Shown here one piece after another: positions 20,661-33,962 of a stretch of DNA of 54,563 nt; position 1 is the stretch's first letter; each line of letters opens with the position of its first letter. The stretch is taken from positions 1 to 54,563 of the forward strand of contig JANQBS010000258.1 of NCBI GenBank assembly GCA_033085395.1, read 5' to 3'. The notes under the pieces are model-generated. The model had not been told where the DNA came from and searched no databases. It saw nothing but the letters and a program-made list of their open reading frames with translations. The position numbers and the translations under genes were made by a program. This DNA is from Xanthoparmelia taractica (lineage: Eukaryota > Ascomycota > Lecanoromycetes > Lecanorales > Parmeliaceae).

Positions 20661-23600
20661 AGTGGGACTGGGTCTCATGACATACGTGGCGGTGAATCAC
20701 CCCTGGTATGACCCACAGTGTGACTCAAAGAGTGACCATGGCGGGGATCCAGGCCAGCAAAGAACAATTTGTATATGGCCTCATCACCAGCAGATGGCTC
20801 TCGTTTGGCTTCATCTTTGTCAGAGCTATAGTCTTCTTGCTTTCTACCCTCCCACGTCCGTATCTAGCGAGCCAGCTATATAGCATCGCTCCAGGTGCCT
20901 GCTGCCGAGGTCTGGGAGCTCTTTAGCGCTCAGGCAATGTTTAAGGTCTGCTGGCCTTGGCGTTTGGACGACTTAATCATTTGCATACGTGCTTGTGCCG
21001 GTGGGTGTATACCTTCACTCGTTGAGAAAACCATTGGGTCTTTGGAACTTTGATTGAGCGTTTGGTGAAAGAGTGTGAAAGGACATGGATGCTCCTTCGG
21101 CAAGGCTGACAGTATCTATGATAGAAGGAAAAAGGGTGCTAGACTCCGCGAGTTCGCCTCTACCTTAGGTGTCTACGTTTTTCAAGCTAGCGTCATGCAC
21201 AGGCTGTGCTAAGATGTGACCCTCAAGCAACTGCCTTACAATACAAAAGGAATCTCAGTGTAATACTGCCGTATCAAGCTCTTCAGTGAGTCCGAGTCAC
21301 TTCAAGAGTACGCCTTGCAGGACAAAGAATGTGCCTGTATCAGAAGGTAATCCACCACTTCTCGCCTAAGTAAAACGTTTGAGGCTTTAATACCTCAAAA
21401 TTAAACGAGTGATGCCTCACCAACCGATGACGATGAGTTGTTTGAGCTTTGCAAATGGCCAAGTCGAAAATGTTGGAAATGAGAAAGAAAGAGTGTTGAT
21501 TGGAGAAGTCTGGGTGGAAACCGACAGCGAACTAAGCCACATTGGATCTAGTTGCGATGCATCGTAACCTGTACTTAGAATATCAACGCTCTTATCCTTT
21601 CGTTTTCGCTTTCGTTTGTAAGCTCCACTGAGCCACATCCACGATAATATTTCTCGTCGTTCCTCATTCCTTTTTCCTGTTCCGCTCCCCCTCCTATAGG
21701 TGCACTCGCAAAGAATCAACGTGCGGACCATTATGTCACGCTCTGCAGCTTGACCGCTATATGCACATCTTCAACCTGCAGCCTATCGTGTCGTGAACCG
21801 GTTCCGCTTCTCCGGAGATGAGCGTGGAACTCCTGCGCGTCTTCTTTTGCAGTAGCATGGATCAAAGATCGGTGTAAACAGCCCCCGGAAAAAGTACGCA
21901 AGCGGAGGGGCAAGCTGACCACCATGCGACGATGCCTCTTCATACGAACATCCAATTGTTGAACTACTCTCATCCAGTCTGTGCCTGCTGTGACACCCTT
22001 GCTGATCACTTCTATTTTCGTCACATCTCGCGTGTGCTCTGCAGCCTCTGCATGCAATCGGATTTCCCGCCTCGAGTCACTTTCCCGCCGATCGTAGCCA
22101 CTAAGTTGCCTTCTCCTTTGCTCGTCTACAGTATATCTCTCTCTTAAATTTCAGGGGATAGCTCAAAATCAACCTGCCCGCCGCACGTAACGGCACAGTG
22201 CGTGCATCTAGGTTTCAATGAGCTGGAGCTTAGCTTGGAGAATCTGCGCGAATTATCTGGTGTGAGGACGTTACGTACCCATGATCCATATTTAGATCAT
22301 CCATACTACTATTTTGAAGGTGAAATCAGTGCGGACTGAGAATCTCTTGGCGATCTGTATTCCCAACAACTGCTGAAACGTCGAGACAGGTTTTGAGTAA
22401 CAACCCAAGACATGCCCCGAGCTGAGCTTGATGGAGAATGTGGCTACTAGATGTTCTTCTATGAGTCAAAGTCTTTCGTGTGGTATCTTTTCATGGTGCT
22501 CAAGTCTAGATCTGCCCTTGTCTTGATGGCATTACGTTGCAAAACCCCCACACAAATAGTATTCGAAGTATATCATACCATGTCAGACGGTCTAGGTAGC
22601 ATTGGAAGCCGTTTTCCCTACAGAATCCAGAGTACTGGTTCGGAGATTGAGAGGGACCATCGCAAATATTGCCATCATCTGATTAGGAATCTGGCGCATG
22701 ACACAAACCACTGCAGAAGATCCCGGAAATGACGGCTGCTTAATCTAGACTTGTCACAAGGCTACTGAGTGGATGACCCAAATGACCTATGGGAACATGG
22801 TGTTCTGTGTGAGTCGCTAGGCCGAGGATCCCAGTATTCACCATTTCCGTAAAAAGCTGGGAGCGATGGCTAAGGAATTTGAGGGTGTGGTATTTCGTAA
22901 CGGAGGCTGATACGGGAAGCCTATTTATGGTCATTATACGTTGAGGAGCTCCAGAACGAACCGGGACTCCTCTTTACTAAATAACCCGTGTACAGGGCAT
23001 AATCATCCCTCAAAAGTGCGAAATCAGCCCGCAAAGGTTCACTCTTTGCAATCTTACTCTAGGCGCATCTTCCCCTTCTTGAAACTTGCGCTTGACGGCA
23101 CCCATTACTTCCTGCGAAGGTCCTCATGGCTGCAGTCAGATCATGGTTTCCCCAGCTCTACGCCAGAGCCCATGCCCAGCATGTTCAGTGAACATCACAT
23201 AGTCGCAGCAAAGAACTAAAACAATGTGAAAGGATCCCAAGGGCTCTACAACTTACTTGCAATGATGCAAAGCTTCTCCTACTCGGATAAAGGGTTACGA
23301 AAGCAACCTCTCAAGTAGCATTTGATAGAGCATAGACTGCCTGCACCTCACTGGAAAGACGGGTGAGCGTCCCGCATATACGCATGCTTTCGCAAGCCAT
23401 GACATTATCCAAGGTACGCTTCGCGATCCCATCACTGTTACCCTCGCCTACGTTGATTTGAGGGATTGCCTCCGAAGTCACAATTCCTCAAACGGGCCCT
23501 TTTTTTCCATAAAAGAGGGCCGGGCGTCGAAGCTGATTGTTGTAGGGTATCTGACTATGTGTTAGAAGAGATGGGGGATGGACGTCGACTGATGGGCAAA

Positions 23601-25559
23601 TGGGTTGTGATTTCTGGATGAGGATGGTATGTCCTGTGGAAATTGTGGGGATTTGACGTGGAAAAGGCCTACGTACTTGATGCTTCAGTGAAGTTGAGTC
23701 TTATACTATCTGATAATGTGCCCTCGGATGAGAGCAGGTTGAATGATTGATGCTTGGAGCGCCTTTGACGGGCATCAAGTTCGTGCCAGGTTTCACTCGG
23801 CATTTCAGAGTAACAACGAGAAGAGTCATCCATCTATGCCGGTGATTCGCCACACTTCGATGACATAAGCAAGTGTAATTGGATGACATAATCATCTCAC
23901 CATTCTAGCTTCGGCTAGCTCCGAGCGGTCTGTCTTTGCTGTGTTCTCTTTTATGCACATTTCGAACTCCTCTCTCGTATTTTCTGGTCTGTCCAAAAAT
24001 GATTCGAGGGTATAAACAGGCATAATTAACCTGCAACTTTGAGTACGAGGCAGCCCCATGAATACCGAGGCAGACGGTTAGAGCTCCACGTCCATATCCT
24101 TCGCAGTGATGGTGCATCGGCGACGGGGAAACAACCATTTAGAACATTCAGCCTCAGGATGCGAACCTCGGGCGCATGCATGAACTTGATGCATCAAAAA
24201 GCGGTCACCCTTAAAGCACGACGTGCATGAGGCATAGCGAGGACATAGCTGTCGCTAATTAGTGCGCATAAACTTTAGAAGCGAACCCCGAGTGATGCGA
24301 TTGGCCATCTTAACAGTAGTCTGCCACATGTCAGAATAACAGGCACCAACCTGGGCACTTCTGGCCAATGCTGGGCATGCACTTCCACATGTATGAATGC
24401 GAGATCTTCCTTGCGATCGGTTGCGATTGGCAGAGATCTTTGGAAACCTTTTTTGTGTGCTTCTTCCAGCTCACCGGTCTTGTCCAGTTAACAGAAAAGG
24501 CAGATAGAATGTCAAGAATTTACCCAAGGGTGTACTCATTTGTATCAAGGCTGAAAAGTACGTGGGTAGCTCAGCGGTGTCTCCGAAACTAAATACCGTC
24601 TGAGAGGTGAACTGATCAGATTCAAGGAGAGGCTCATATCTTAAGGCCATGAGGCATAATCTTGGGTTTCTGGTTGATGGGGAGAAGATAAAAATCATAA
24701 GATTGAAAATGAAGCGGTGAAAGGATTCGACTTTGGCTAAAGCTAGGCGAAGAAAATCATTTATTCTCGAGCGAGCTCTCGCTAAACCTCGCTTATACGG
24801 GAGCTTACCTTATTAGGCTAATGCTCCACGCCAAGAGTCAGCCTTATCCGGAGTTCCGATTCTCCGAGCGGCAGTCAGGTCTCTTGTTCGGTCGTCTTTG
24901 TCGCTATCACGCATAATTTAATGCGCCTGCTTCAAGGTAATCATCCTTCTATCATCTTTCCACCTGCACGAAGATGACAGATGATTCTCATTCCTCTCCT
25001 CATGGTTCAAATGTATACCGCTACATACGTGGCAACTCTCAGGTAGAGAGGGAAAGTGAATACCCTCGGCAAGCCGCGTGTACTTTCTCAATCTCAGGCA
25101 AAATGCGGCATCATTATATGGAAAAGACCAATGATTGGGTATGATGGCGTTTCGGAACACGAGCACATTTCCAACATCCCTGAAATTCTATGCATCCTGG
25201 AATTCTCCGACTGGAGGTATCCCACGCCTCGGCTCGACGCCGACAGTCACAAGCAACGGTCATGCACCCCTACCACCTTATGCAATGCAAGGGTGTTGTT
25301 GCTGGGATTGGGTGGATCATGTGGTAGAGTGCTTACTTACCGGTACCTGAATAAACCGAGAGTAGACCTAGAGTGAATGCCTGGGTTCTACCAGGCTAAG
25401 CATAAGTCTGACGCACCTTCGATTCATCTTCATGCGACACAGCCTTCTCAAACTGGTTCAGCTTGCGAAAGTTCATAATACTCTCGCTTTTCTCAGGTCT
25501 TGTAATTGTTTGCAACTTATTATATCATTGACCGGACATCAAGGTATCTCAGCACAATT
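20661..25559. other. Long gene-poor stretch of the island
   Basis: About 4.9 kb with only short, overlapping, contradictory frames (longest about 108 codons) and no domain I can recognise on either strand. Base composition is ordinary. It could hold decayed genes like those on either side, or genes with many introns that I failed to join. A compact element-like run with GCGAGCTCTCGC near 24,770 was noted but not classified. Confidence 0.4.
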
Positions 25560-28000
25560 ATGCCGCTTACCAGGCCTACTCCCAGAGCTCGCCCTGTCAC
25601 TTCGGCGCCCCCGATCAGTCCCCGCGCGGAGGACAGCCAAGGCTACCGGAGGGGAAGAGCCATTAGATCATGTCTCGAATGCCGTCGCCGGAAGATGCGA
25701 TGTAATAGATCACGGCCGTGCCAGAATTGCAATAGATTCTGCAGGGACTGCGTCTATCTTCCGTTCCCAGAGTGGCCATCCGGTGCGTCAAATAGTGACA
25801 GGGCACAAGTCAATCTGCAGAGCCCGGTGCAAGGTGGCGGCCGAGCCTTTCCACCATTCGACTCCACCCAACACCCCGGCTATGTCCAACCTTCTCCTCT
25901 TACCAATCACGACCATGGCTATAATCCACACACGCTGGCCAAGCATGATACAACTTACGACACAAATGCAGATGACGATTTCTTGGATGTGGCCCTCCAG
26001 ATTGGGAGACTCAGTATCACGGAAAGACTCGGAGGCTACTGCAGGCCTCACGTCGCCAGTCAAGTGAGTACCCTCCTCTCTTCTTGCGCGTAGTCATCTC
26101 TTTCTTGAGACAGAAACACTCGAAATGTACCCCAACATCAGTACTAACATGGGTCTCTACAGATTGCTACTCTTCTATCTCGGACAAATCATACGGTTGA
26201 CCCATACAGCCCCCAAAACCCCTATGGCATACCCGCAATTCAGCAGCCAGCCCATGCAGCAGCACCGTCGACCTCTGTTTCGGTCAAAGAAATCCTGCCG
26301 CTCGAACCCTCCCCCGGTTTTTTGACGACAGCTTCGCGGCCCTATCTTCCTCAGCCCGGGCCTGAGCTCCCAACTCGCAATGAGCTCAAACTCCTTTACT
26401 GTCAATTCTGGTCCGCGGTGGACCCTCTTGCTCACATCGTTCACAGGCCCTCTTTTGAGGGACAATGTCGCAAGTATCTGCTGGATGGTCACGTTATCGA
26501 GGCTGCTCCAGTGTCTTTCAAAGCGCTTCTTCTCGCGATGTGTCTGGCCGCTGCCGTCAGTCTGCCACTCGTGCAAGCCAAGGAGGTGTCGGGTGTCAGT
26601 CTGCAAAGCCTTGTCGGCAGGCTGAAACTTGCGACGGAGAAGGCTTTGACGAATGCCGGTTTCATGACGTCCGTCAATATACAAACGCTTCAGGCTTTCA
26701 CGATCTATCTGGTAAGCTCTAATCTTGTCGACCAGGCGAAATGCACCTGTCTAACACATTCCAGATCCCTCAGTGTCGTGCTGAAATCTCAAAGTCGCAT
26801 GCAAATTACGTCGGAGCGCTTGTTCGCCTTGCAATGAGTGCTGGTCTCAATCACGATCCAAGCGGCCCAGGAAAGAGTCCGGTTGATTGTCAAGTACGAA
26901 GACTGCTCTGGCATCAGATCTGCTTCCTCGATGTACTTACTGCAGAGGCTCAAGGGCCTCACACAGTGATTCACGACGACCAGTTTGATACATCACTACC
27001 ACTAAACATCAATGACGACGCTCTTGGCCGACCAAACTATGAGTCAGCCCCTACGCCTATCTGGACAGACGCAACCTTGTCTATCATACGATACGAGTGC
27101 TCCATGTTGCATAGGCTCGTCTCCAGCCAGCGGTTAGCAATGGACCTCGGCCAAACCGATCTCAAGACTGTCCAGCATCTGGTCAGCGCGCAGAAAGTGC
27201 GCATCGAGCGCCAGTACCTTCGATATTTGGACGAATCGATACCCATTCAACGCTACGCGAAACTGATTGGGCAACTATTTACCGCGAGATTCGATGCGCT
27301 ACTGTTACATAGACATTCGCACTTTGACGTGAACACGGAGCTGCCGGATGGTGTCCGAGAAACGTAAGAACAAGCTGCAGCAATCACTCCGTGTTTTGAC
27401 GCTTACTCATCGTCCTACAGGCTCATCCAATCCTGCCTGACAGTATGCGAGTGCGCAGTCAAACTCGATACCGACCCAGAGCTTACACCCTGGGCCTGGT
27501 ACGCGCGAGCACATCATCAGTACGAAAGATCCATCTTCCTCCTCATGGAAATCTACCGCGACCCCCTGAACCCCTACGCCGATCGCATCAATCGGGTTCT
27601 CGACCACGTCTTCGGAGCCACACCCAACATTAGCAGCAGAGACAGAAGCCGGAACCTCCTTCTACTCCTAGTCGATGAATTCAACAAGTTGATGCAGCTT
27701 CGAAAAATCAAAGTCCCGCAGCTAGCCGTATCGGATAACGGCAGCAGCAGTCCAAACGATCATTCAGGCATGGTGTCAACACCAGAGGACAATCAACAGT
27801 GGAGCCAGTGGCAGCCGGAAGGGATGTACGGACAGGGCTATGGGCGCGATCTGCCTCCTGTGACTGATAGCACGTGGTGGCCGATCCCAGTCCAACATGG
27901 AATGCTCTGTGGCTCTACGGTCCCTCAGCACGATGGATACATCAACCCACAACAACACAACGACTACGACTACGGCATGGGCTTGGGTCCCGCCGCCTAA
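25560..28000 (+). CDS. Zn2Cys6 fungal transcription factor
   Basis: Nuclear transcriptional regulator of the Gal4-type binuclear zinc cluster family. Four exons: 25,560-26,063, 26,163-26,711, 26,765-27,363 and 27,421-28,000, joined by GT-AG introns in frame, giving 743 residues. The zinc cluster is Cys38-x2-Cys41-x6-Cys48-x5-Cys54-x2-Cys57-x6-Cys64 followed by a basic stretch. Exon 2 onward contains the usual middle homology region (fungal_trans type): LLYCQFWSAVDPLAHIVHRP, later LVRLAMSAGLNHDPSG and an RLLWHQICFLD block. The C-terminus is Gln/Asn/Gly-rich, as in activation tails. I chose the ATG at 25,560 because it is the first ATG in frame before the cluster. Targets are unknown; the broken monooxygenase and permease downstream are candidates. 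No disabling mutation is seen. Confidence 0.88.
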
Positions 28001-28166
28001 GGCACACGAGAAGGCAAAGTTGTGCGGCGAAAAATTGTTTGCCGGAAATATCTTTGCTGGGGAGTCGATGACGACAAGATTTGCAGGAAGCTGACCGGGA
28101 CGACCGATTTTCCCAGCTCAGGCGTGCCATCATGCGTGCTTACTCAGAGCTTGCAATCAATCCACC

Positions 28167-28210
28167 CATTCATTCATTCTTTCATTCATTCTTTCATTCA
28201 TTCTTTCTTC
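28167..28210. repeat. CATT-based microsatellite
   Basis: About four units of CATTCATTCTTT in tandem, followed by further ATTCATT words to about 28,290. The repeat is visible directly in the sequence. Confidence 0.85.
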
Positions 28211-28942
28211 CTTTTAATGTGGATAATTAGAAATTCTCATAACATACATAGATACATTCATTCATTTAAATTCATTCACATATTCAATTCAGCCTTACGA
28301 TACCCAATACGTACCCTGTTCGTTTCACGTGCGCGCCCTATCGCCAAGCAGCTGACCAGGGCCATCCATCCATACCCCCTCCCTTTCCGTTTTTCCCCGC
28401 CCTATTGGCCCCCAAACGCCACCCCTCCCTCCCACTTCCTATCCCGGTACTCGTTACAAAAGTGTTTCCACGCTACTTCGCCCCCATTCATTCCCAACCC
28501 CAACCCCCAGCCCCCTCCTTCGGCACATCGTTTAGCACCGAATACCGACCTAGCGGTCTGGAATGCTTGCCAAATGCAAATCACAATCACAATCACAATC
28601 AACATAACTAGGCAGCCGTTAACCCTTGCCCCGCCCCGCACCCCCCTCCATCCTATCCCGTCTTCAACACCACCAAACCACCTGCGTGCGAAAGTGTGAA
28701 TGCGCAACACACACTTACAGTAGCGCCAGAGCCTTGTTTGTCTCTTGAATCCTCCAAATCTCACTCTACCGTTGAAGGTGCCTAAGGTAAGCTAAGCTAA
28801 GGTAAGGCAGGGTGACATGCTCAAAAGGGGTAAAGCGTAAGCGCTGTGGCGCTTGCGATTAACCTTGTAGGGTTTAGCTGGCATAGAGAATGGAAGGCAA
28901 ACACGTTAGGTAGAAGTATTGTGATGAGGAATCCGATCCACT

Positions 28943-29022
28943 CACCCACACACACACAGACGGACAGACGGACAGATAGACACACGCACACTCACACGTC
29001 TCACCCACACACACGCATGCAC
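28943..29022. repeat. CA / GACA simple repeats
   Basis: CACACACACA runs interspersed with GGACAGAC repeats and ending with further CACA runs. Low-complexity intergenic DNA. Confidence 0.8.
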
Positions 29023-29156
29023 TCTGTTTCACGTCTTCTGCTGTCTGTCTCGTAAGTGAGGAGGGGGAAGAGGTGTGTATGGGTGGGTGGGGTAGCGGAT
29101 ACGTAAGGTATTTGAAATACTCGACGCGTTAGGGTGTGATGGGGCAATAGTACCTT

Positions 29157-29215
29157 ATGGATGGAAGGATGGAAGGATGGAAGAATGGAAGGATGGATGG
29201 AAGGACAGATGGATG
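29157..29215. repeat. GGATGGAA-type minisatellite
   Basis: Tandem, imperfect GGATGGAA/GGATGGAT units. A shorter related run recurs near 29,350-29,385. Confidence 0.8.
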
Positions 29216-30390
29216 AGTGGGTAGATTCATAGGGCTGACGAAACGAGATGAGATGAGCGAAACGTTCGAGATCTTCGTTACGCTATTGGGCAACGGACGG
29301 GCGTATAGTGAGAAGAGTGAGTGCGAGTTTCAGGTAAAGAGGGAAGTTTACGATGGAAGGATGGATGGGTGGATAGATGGATGACGAGTCGATTGGGTGA
29401 GGCTGGCGGCACAGAGAGAGAGGGAGGGAGGGGCGTTGAGATGTTTGGGAAATGATGGATTGTGTGATTTGCTGATTCTGCGGTTCTTCTACGAGTGAAG
29501 AGATTATGTCGATTCTCAGTACCATCCCTAGGAATCTGCAGATTGCAGGGCTATCATATCTCACACCTGGAAGATGTAGGATGCTCATCTCAAGCGGGCG
29601 GTGAACGGATTCCGGCTTTATGTCTTCCAAGGCAGAGATGGTGAATTGCTGACTCAACCCCGGAAGCCATTATCGGCAGTAGTCCCTGTTGTACAGCCTC
29701 ACAACCGTCAATATGACTCTCCCTTTCCCTTTTCGGACCCTCAGCTGCTATAGTGATATGTTTAATAGAGCAACACATATCGTTACCTGAGCTGCATTGA
29801 GCAAGATACATCCTTATTTCATGTTTTCAACAATCTTCACTTGAAAATAGTACCTTGGGAACTTGCACAACGACCAACATTACCATCTCATACTCCAAAA
29901 CCTCGTATTCACTCTTTACAATCTCGATGATTGCAACAATGGCTACCAATCTCAGGAAGCAATGGTCCGCCGCTCATCCTACCTTGATGTCACCATAGCA
30001 GTTGCCGATCAGAGAGAGACTGGCACCCAACAATGAAATTTAAACATTCTGAATATGCGGATATCCGATGGCTCCAAAACTGAAGATACAACCTTCAAGC
30101 CACGCCAACACGACATACCAACACCCCATGAAGAAATGTTCGTCCTCCCTCTATAACTCTCATATGTTTCATCATTGACCGGTATCAGCATGAAGGGACA
30201 GTAAATACTCTGCATTAATTTTCTCAAGTCTCCTTCTCCTTCTTGAAGTCCGCGTACGAATCTACGGGCTTGTGCTCGCCGTTTAGGAGCTGTGGTCTTG
30301 CCACAGTGCTTTTAATCTTGGAATGGAGGACGCCAGAGGAATAGACACACCCCGAGAGAGCCCAGTCACCCTCCTCAAGATCAAGGGGCT

Positions 30391-31781
30391 CTAATCCGTG
30401 AACCTATTACAGTCATGCGCGTCCAAACAATCGCGGCGACTGGCCAAGACCGCAGGCGCAGTTCGTTCAATCGTATCGTTCTCGTATGCGTCTACTCCAA
30501 CTTTTAGCGATGGCGATGTACACTCGGGGCTGCCGAGAGTTGCTCGAGGATCGGCAGTGCCTTGGAAAGAAGGACTGCGACATCGGTTATGCCGTGATTT
30601 GCACCTTCGCCTCTGACTATGTCTCATTAGTGGGAGTCGTCCCTAGACCAGATCTCAGAGCAAGAGAACGAGGGGGAAGCACATAGACATCGTCATCGCG
30701 TGCGCCGCATCGCCGACTATTGCCACTCTCCCATGCATAGTGTCCCATATACCCATTCTCGGCACAAGGTCCTCAAGTCTGATGACCTGCGCAGCCGTGT
30801 CCGCCGGGATCTCCATCACACACTCCCGAAAAGGGTCCGCCCAACCCTCCGCAATTCTTTTCATAAGTGCCAGCCTCTCACTTCTCTCCGGTGGCAAGTC
30901 GAATGGCTCTTCCCGTCCTAAGAAGCCCTTCCAATAAGACCAGCCAATCATGACCCGACACTCGAACGTGTCTGGATTTTCGCTGCGCGAGTTGTTAGAA
31001 GGCGTGTCTACGAAGGAAAACCACATGTAAGCATCAGACTGGGGATCCCCGCCCTGGAAGAAGAAGGGATCCAGAGCTCGCATCTTAAGCACGATATCAG
31101 CGGGATCAGCGGGATAGACGGCACTGACGCCGAGAAAGCGAACGGGAAGATCTTGGTTTGCAGTGACGTGAGGGCTGTGGCTGGGGAGAGTGGTACGGAC
31201 GCGAGAGTGGAGGCCGTCGGCTCCTATAAGAAGAGTACCTGTTCTGGAAGAGGAGTCGGAGAAACGGGCTTCGACTGAAGACTTTGCGTCATCTGTGCTG
31301 ATGGAGGTGAGGGTCTTTGGCCACTGCTAAATAGTAAGGACTGCCAAGTTACAGACATTATACGGCTTACTTGTACATTCTATCCGTCTAAAAGAAGCGC
31401 TCTCAACCTCTCTCGGGACACTCGAATTCGCTCATTAGGAGGGACCTTCCATCTTGCGTCTTCGCTTCCCAAATCGAAGAACAAAAAGTTCCCATTCTCA
31501 CTTTTCTTGCTTGCCTCCGGATCGACGTATGTCTCTGCTAGCCTATCCACGATGTATTGCGGAAGCAAAGCGATCAGTGTATCAAGGGCCCAGTGAATAG
31601 TGAGTCCCCATCCTCGTCCTCGTGCTGAGATTGATGGATCCCTTTCGAAAATTGAAATGGCAGTACCATGCCTTTTGAGCGCTTGACCTAAGATGAGCCC
31701 TCTAATGCCGGCTCAGATAATGAGGACCTTACTTCGGGCTTCAGCTGGCTTAGCGGGTGATGTTTGGCTCAGAGGATACAT
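30391..31781 (-). pseudogene. FAD-dependent monooxygenase pseudogene
   Basis: Gene of the aromatic/FAD-dependent monooxygenase family (salicylate hydroxylase-like). It opens at ATG 31,781 (MYPLSQTSP) and reads VLII-stop-AGIRGLILGQALKRHG: the first glycine of the GxGxxG FAD site is a TGA and the third is Arg. It then continues well: SIFERDPSI, IRVSRERLRALL, an intron at about 31,375-31,323, TGTLLIGADGLHSRVR (GD motif region), and GRVAIVGDAAHAMTM (second FAD/DG motif) near 30,690. A further intron to a GEGANHGITD block is plausible, but the frame then shifts before KVGVDAYENDTIERTAPAVL and the final stop at 30,391. The disabled nucleotide site plus the frameshift make it a recent pseudogene. 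It diverges from the permease pseudogene across 424 bp. Confidence 0.8.
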
Positions 31782-32205
31782 TGGCCGTCTGCAATGCTCA
31801 AAGCCTGTGGAGGACTCTTGGAATGTAAATAGCTTGCACACGAAGCAGTCAAGCAATCACAGGGATGCTTGGGAAGCATTAGCAAGTTACCTCGAATCCA
31901 GCAGGCGCCGTTTTGTACGCCGTCGTTTTTAGAGTCTTGGCTGAGAAGCGAAGGATTCCGGCAGGCATAGTGACGAATGGCCAACGACGTCCCAGTGAAT
32001 CTACATGGAGATTTGAGCGACAGGAGACGAAGTTCATATGTCAGCTTGATCGCAGCTTCTGCGAGAAGTCGTGTAAGGCTGCATCCTGCGACTAGCGATG
32101 CACGACATCGCCATGGGCGGTTACCCCAGCTTTCCAGCTTATATAGCCTTTGTTTGCACAAAGATACCCACCCTGGTAACCTCAAAATAGAGATGCTGGT
32201 AGAAC
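31782..32205. promoter_or_regulatory. Divergent intergenic region of two broken genes
   Basis: 424 bp between the monooxygenase (leftward) and permease (rightward) start codons. Such arrangements often hold shared promoter elements. I see no specific zinc-cluster site (CGG pair) that I would defend. Confidence 0.35.
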
Positions 32206-33962
32206 ATGGATGAAAAGAATGCTATTGCAGCCGATGCCAGGTTCGAGCCTTCTCCTCCTGGTATCACTAGTAAGAGAGCGCCTGATCTCGATCAGACGTT
32301 TTGGTACGTGCAGGAGTCGTCAATTTGGAAATACCTCAGCAAAGGACTTGAAGGCGCTGCGCCGAAAGATCGATTGGCACATCGTGCCGATAATGTTCTG
32401 CTGCTACACGATGCAGTTCATTTGACAAAGTCTTACTCAACGTAAGCTATCCTATCGTTTTCTGTCCCGCAAGTGCACTTTGACGAGGAAACTGTATGCC
32501 GCAGTCATGGGGCTCAACAAAGAATTTGAAGTTGAAAGGGAATGACTTCACCAATGCTGCTATCGCCTTGTTCATCGCGTACCTCATAGTCGAAATACCA
32601 AACGTCATCTCCCCACATGCTTCCGCCCATTCGTCTCTTTGAGCCCGCAAAATGTATCTAATCTCAGACACAAAGTCATCATCCTCCAGAGGGCCGCCGC
32701 CGCAAAATTTCTCTCCGCCAACATCATCCTCTGGGGCATCGCGACCGCCTGCACGGCCGCAACCCACAATTACCGCACCTTACTCGCCGCGCGCATCTTC
32801 CTTGGCATCTTCGAAGCCGGCATCGCGCCCTCGCTGATGCTTATTAGCAGCCGATGGTACACGAAATCCGAACAAGCGCCACGCTTCAGCATCTGGTATG
32901 CCGGGCTCGGGCTGGGGCAGATCATCGGCGGTGTGCTGTCGTAGGCCTTTCAACAGGTGAAACGTGAGGGCGGATTGCCGGGGTGGCGCATCATGTTTGT
33001 GGTGTCGGGTGTTTAACGGTAGTGATTGGAGTGATGACGGGGGTTTGGTTGCCAGATACGCCGATGCAGGCGCGGTTTCCGGGGAAAGGTGAGAAGGTGG
33101 CGTTGTCGAAGTACTTCGCGGTTAATCGGACCGGAATTCGTAATAAGGGGTTCAAGGCTAGGCAGGTGCTTGAAGTTGTCCTTGATGTGCAGATGTGGCC
33201 TATGACGCTGCTGACCATCTTAGTAAGTATCTTCAACTTACTCAAGCTGTGTCGTTGCTAATTCAATTTGCAATCTATATGTCCATCTCAAGCGGCGTGG
33301 TAACAACATACTCCGCAACCCTAATCAGAAGTTTCGACTTCTCCTCCCCCAACTCCGCCCTCCTCAACACCCCTTCCGGTCTCGTCTCCATCACCAGCAT
33401 CCTCACCGTCGGCTACGGCATTCGCTATACGTCCCATCGCTGGGCCCGGCTTGTTTTTTGCTGCATACCCAGCGTGCTCGGCGGCGCACTGCTCTCTCTC
33501 GCTACGCATAACCGCGCCGCACAACTCGCAAGCATCTATCTGGTCAACGCCATTACCGCCACATTGATAACCATATACCAGTAGACTGCATCCAACATTG
33601 CAGGACGGACAAAGAGGGTGATTGCAGTCGCGCTTGTCTCGGGAAGTTTTAGCGTGGGGAATATTATTAGGCCGCAGACCTTCCAGGCGAGAGATGCACC
33701 GGGGTATATTCCCGCCAAGATTACTGTTTTGGCGACGCAGGCTGCAGCTGCGGGGGTCGCGGCGGTGGCTGTAGAGAATCAGAGTGAGGTGAGGCACTTT
33801 GAAGAGACGGAGCAACCGCTGTGGGAGGATCGCACTGATAAAGAAAATGAATGGTCAGCTATGTGTACTAAAAATGTAAAGTCTATAGGGCACGGAAGCC
33901 GGCTGGTTGCATGGAAAAATGTTTCAAGCCCGGAGCTTTTGTTTCAGATAGACCGAGTTTGA
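32206..33962 (+). pseudogene. Dal5-type MFS anion permease pseudogene
   Basis: Remains of a major facilitator of the Dal5/allantoate permease (ACS) family. From ATG 32,206 it reads MDEKNAIAADARFEP, then shifts frame to LRRKIDWHIVPIMFCCYTMQFI (first membrane segment). After an intron and a further shift come NDFTNAAIALFIAYLI, the long good stretch FLSANIILWGIATACTAATH and AARIFLGIFEAGIAPSL, then IGGVLS-stop-AFQQV, another shift, GVWLPDTPM, an intron near 33,222, SSGVVTTYSATLIRSF, and IYQ-stop-TASNIAGRTKRV. Two in-frame stops and at least three frameshifts kill it. The TAG before TASN replaces a Trp conserved in the family. Living members transport allantoate, nicotinate-like or other organic anions with protons at the plasma membrane. 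An enzyme plus importer pair (monooxygenase and permease) suggests lost use of a small aromatic compound; that is inference. Confidence 0.8.

Larger units (their letters stand above)
28001..30390. other. Intergenic with many simple repeats
   Basis: 2.4 kb without a supported gene. It holds tetranucleotide-based (CATT)n runs at about 28,167-28,210 and 28,255-28,290, CA/GACA-rich repeats at about 28,943-29,022, and ATGGA/GGA repeats at about 29,157-29,215 and 29,350-29,385. A 225-codon plus-strand frame (28,022-28,699) is produced by these repeats and Pro-rich low complexity, and is not called. Confidence 0.6.

Noticed and set aside
22451..22732. Frame with YHTMSDGLG, similar to the HxxxDG motif of acyltransferases/condensation domains
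   Set aside because: A single short match with no supporting blocks on either side.
28022..28699. 225-codon plus-strand frame
   Set aside because: Made of CATT-repeat translation (Ile-His-Ser-Phe) and Pro-rich low complexity; overlaps the 3' region of the transcription factor gene.
25560..33962. Secondary-metabolite gene cluster
   Set aside because: Regulator, oxygenase and permease are present, but no PKS, NRPS, terpene or DMAT enzyme is seen; kept only as an inference about a lost small pathway.
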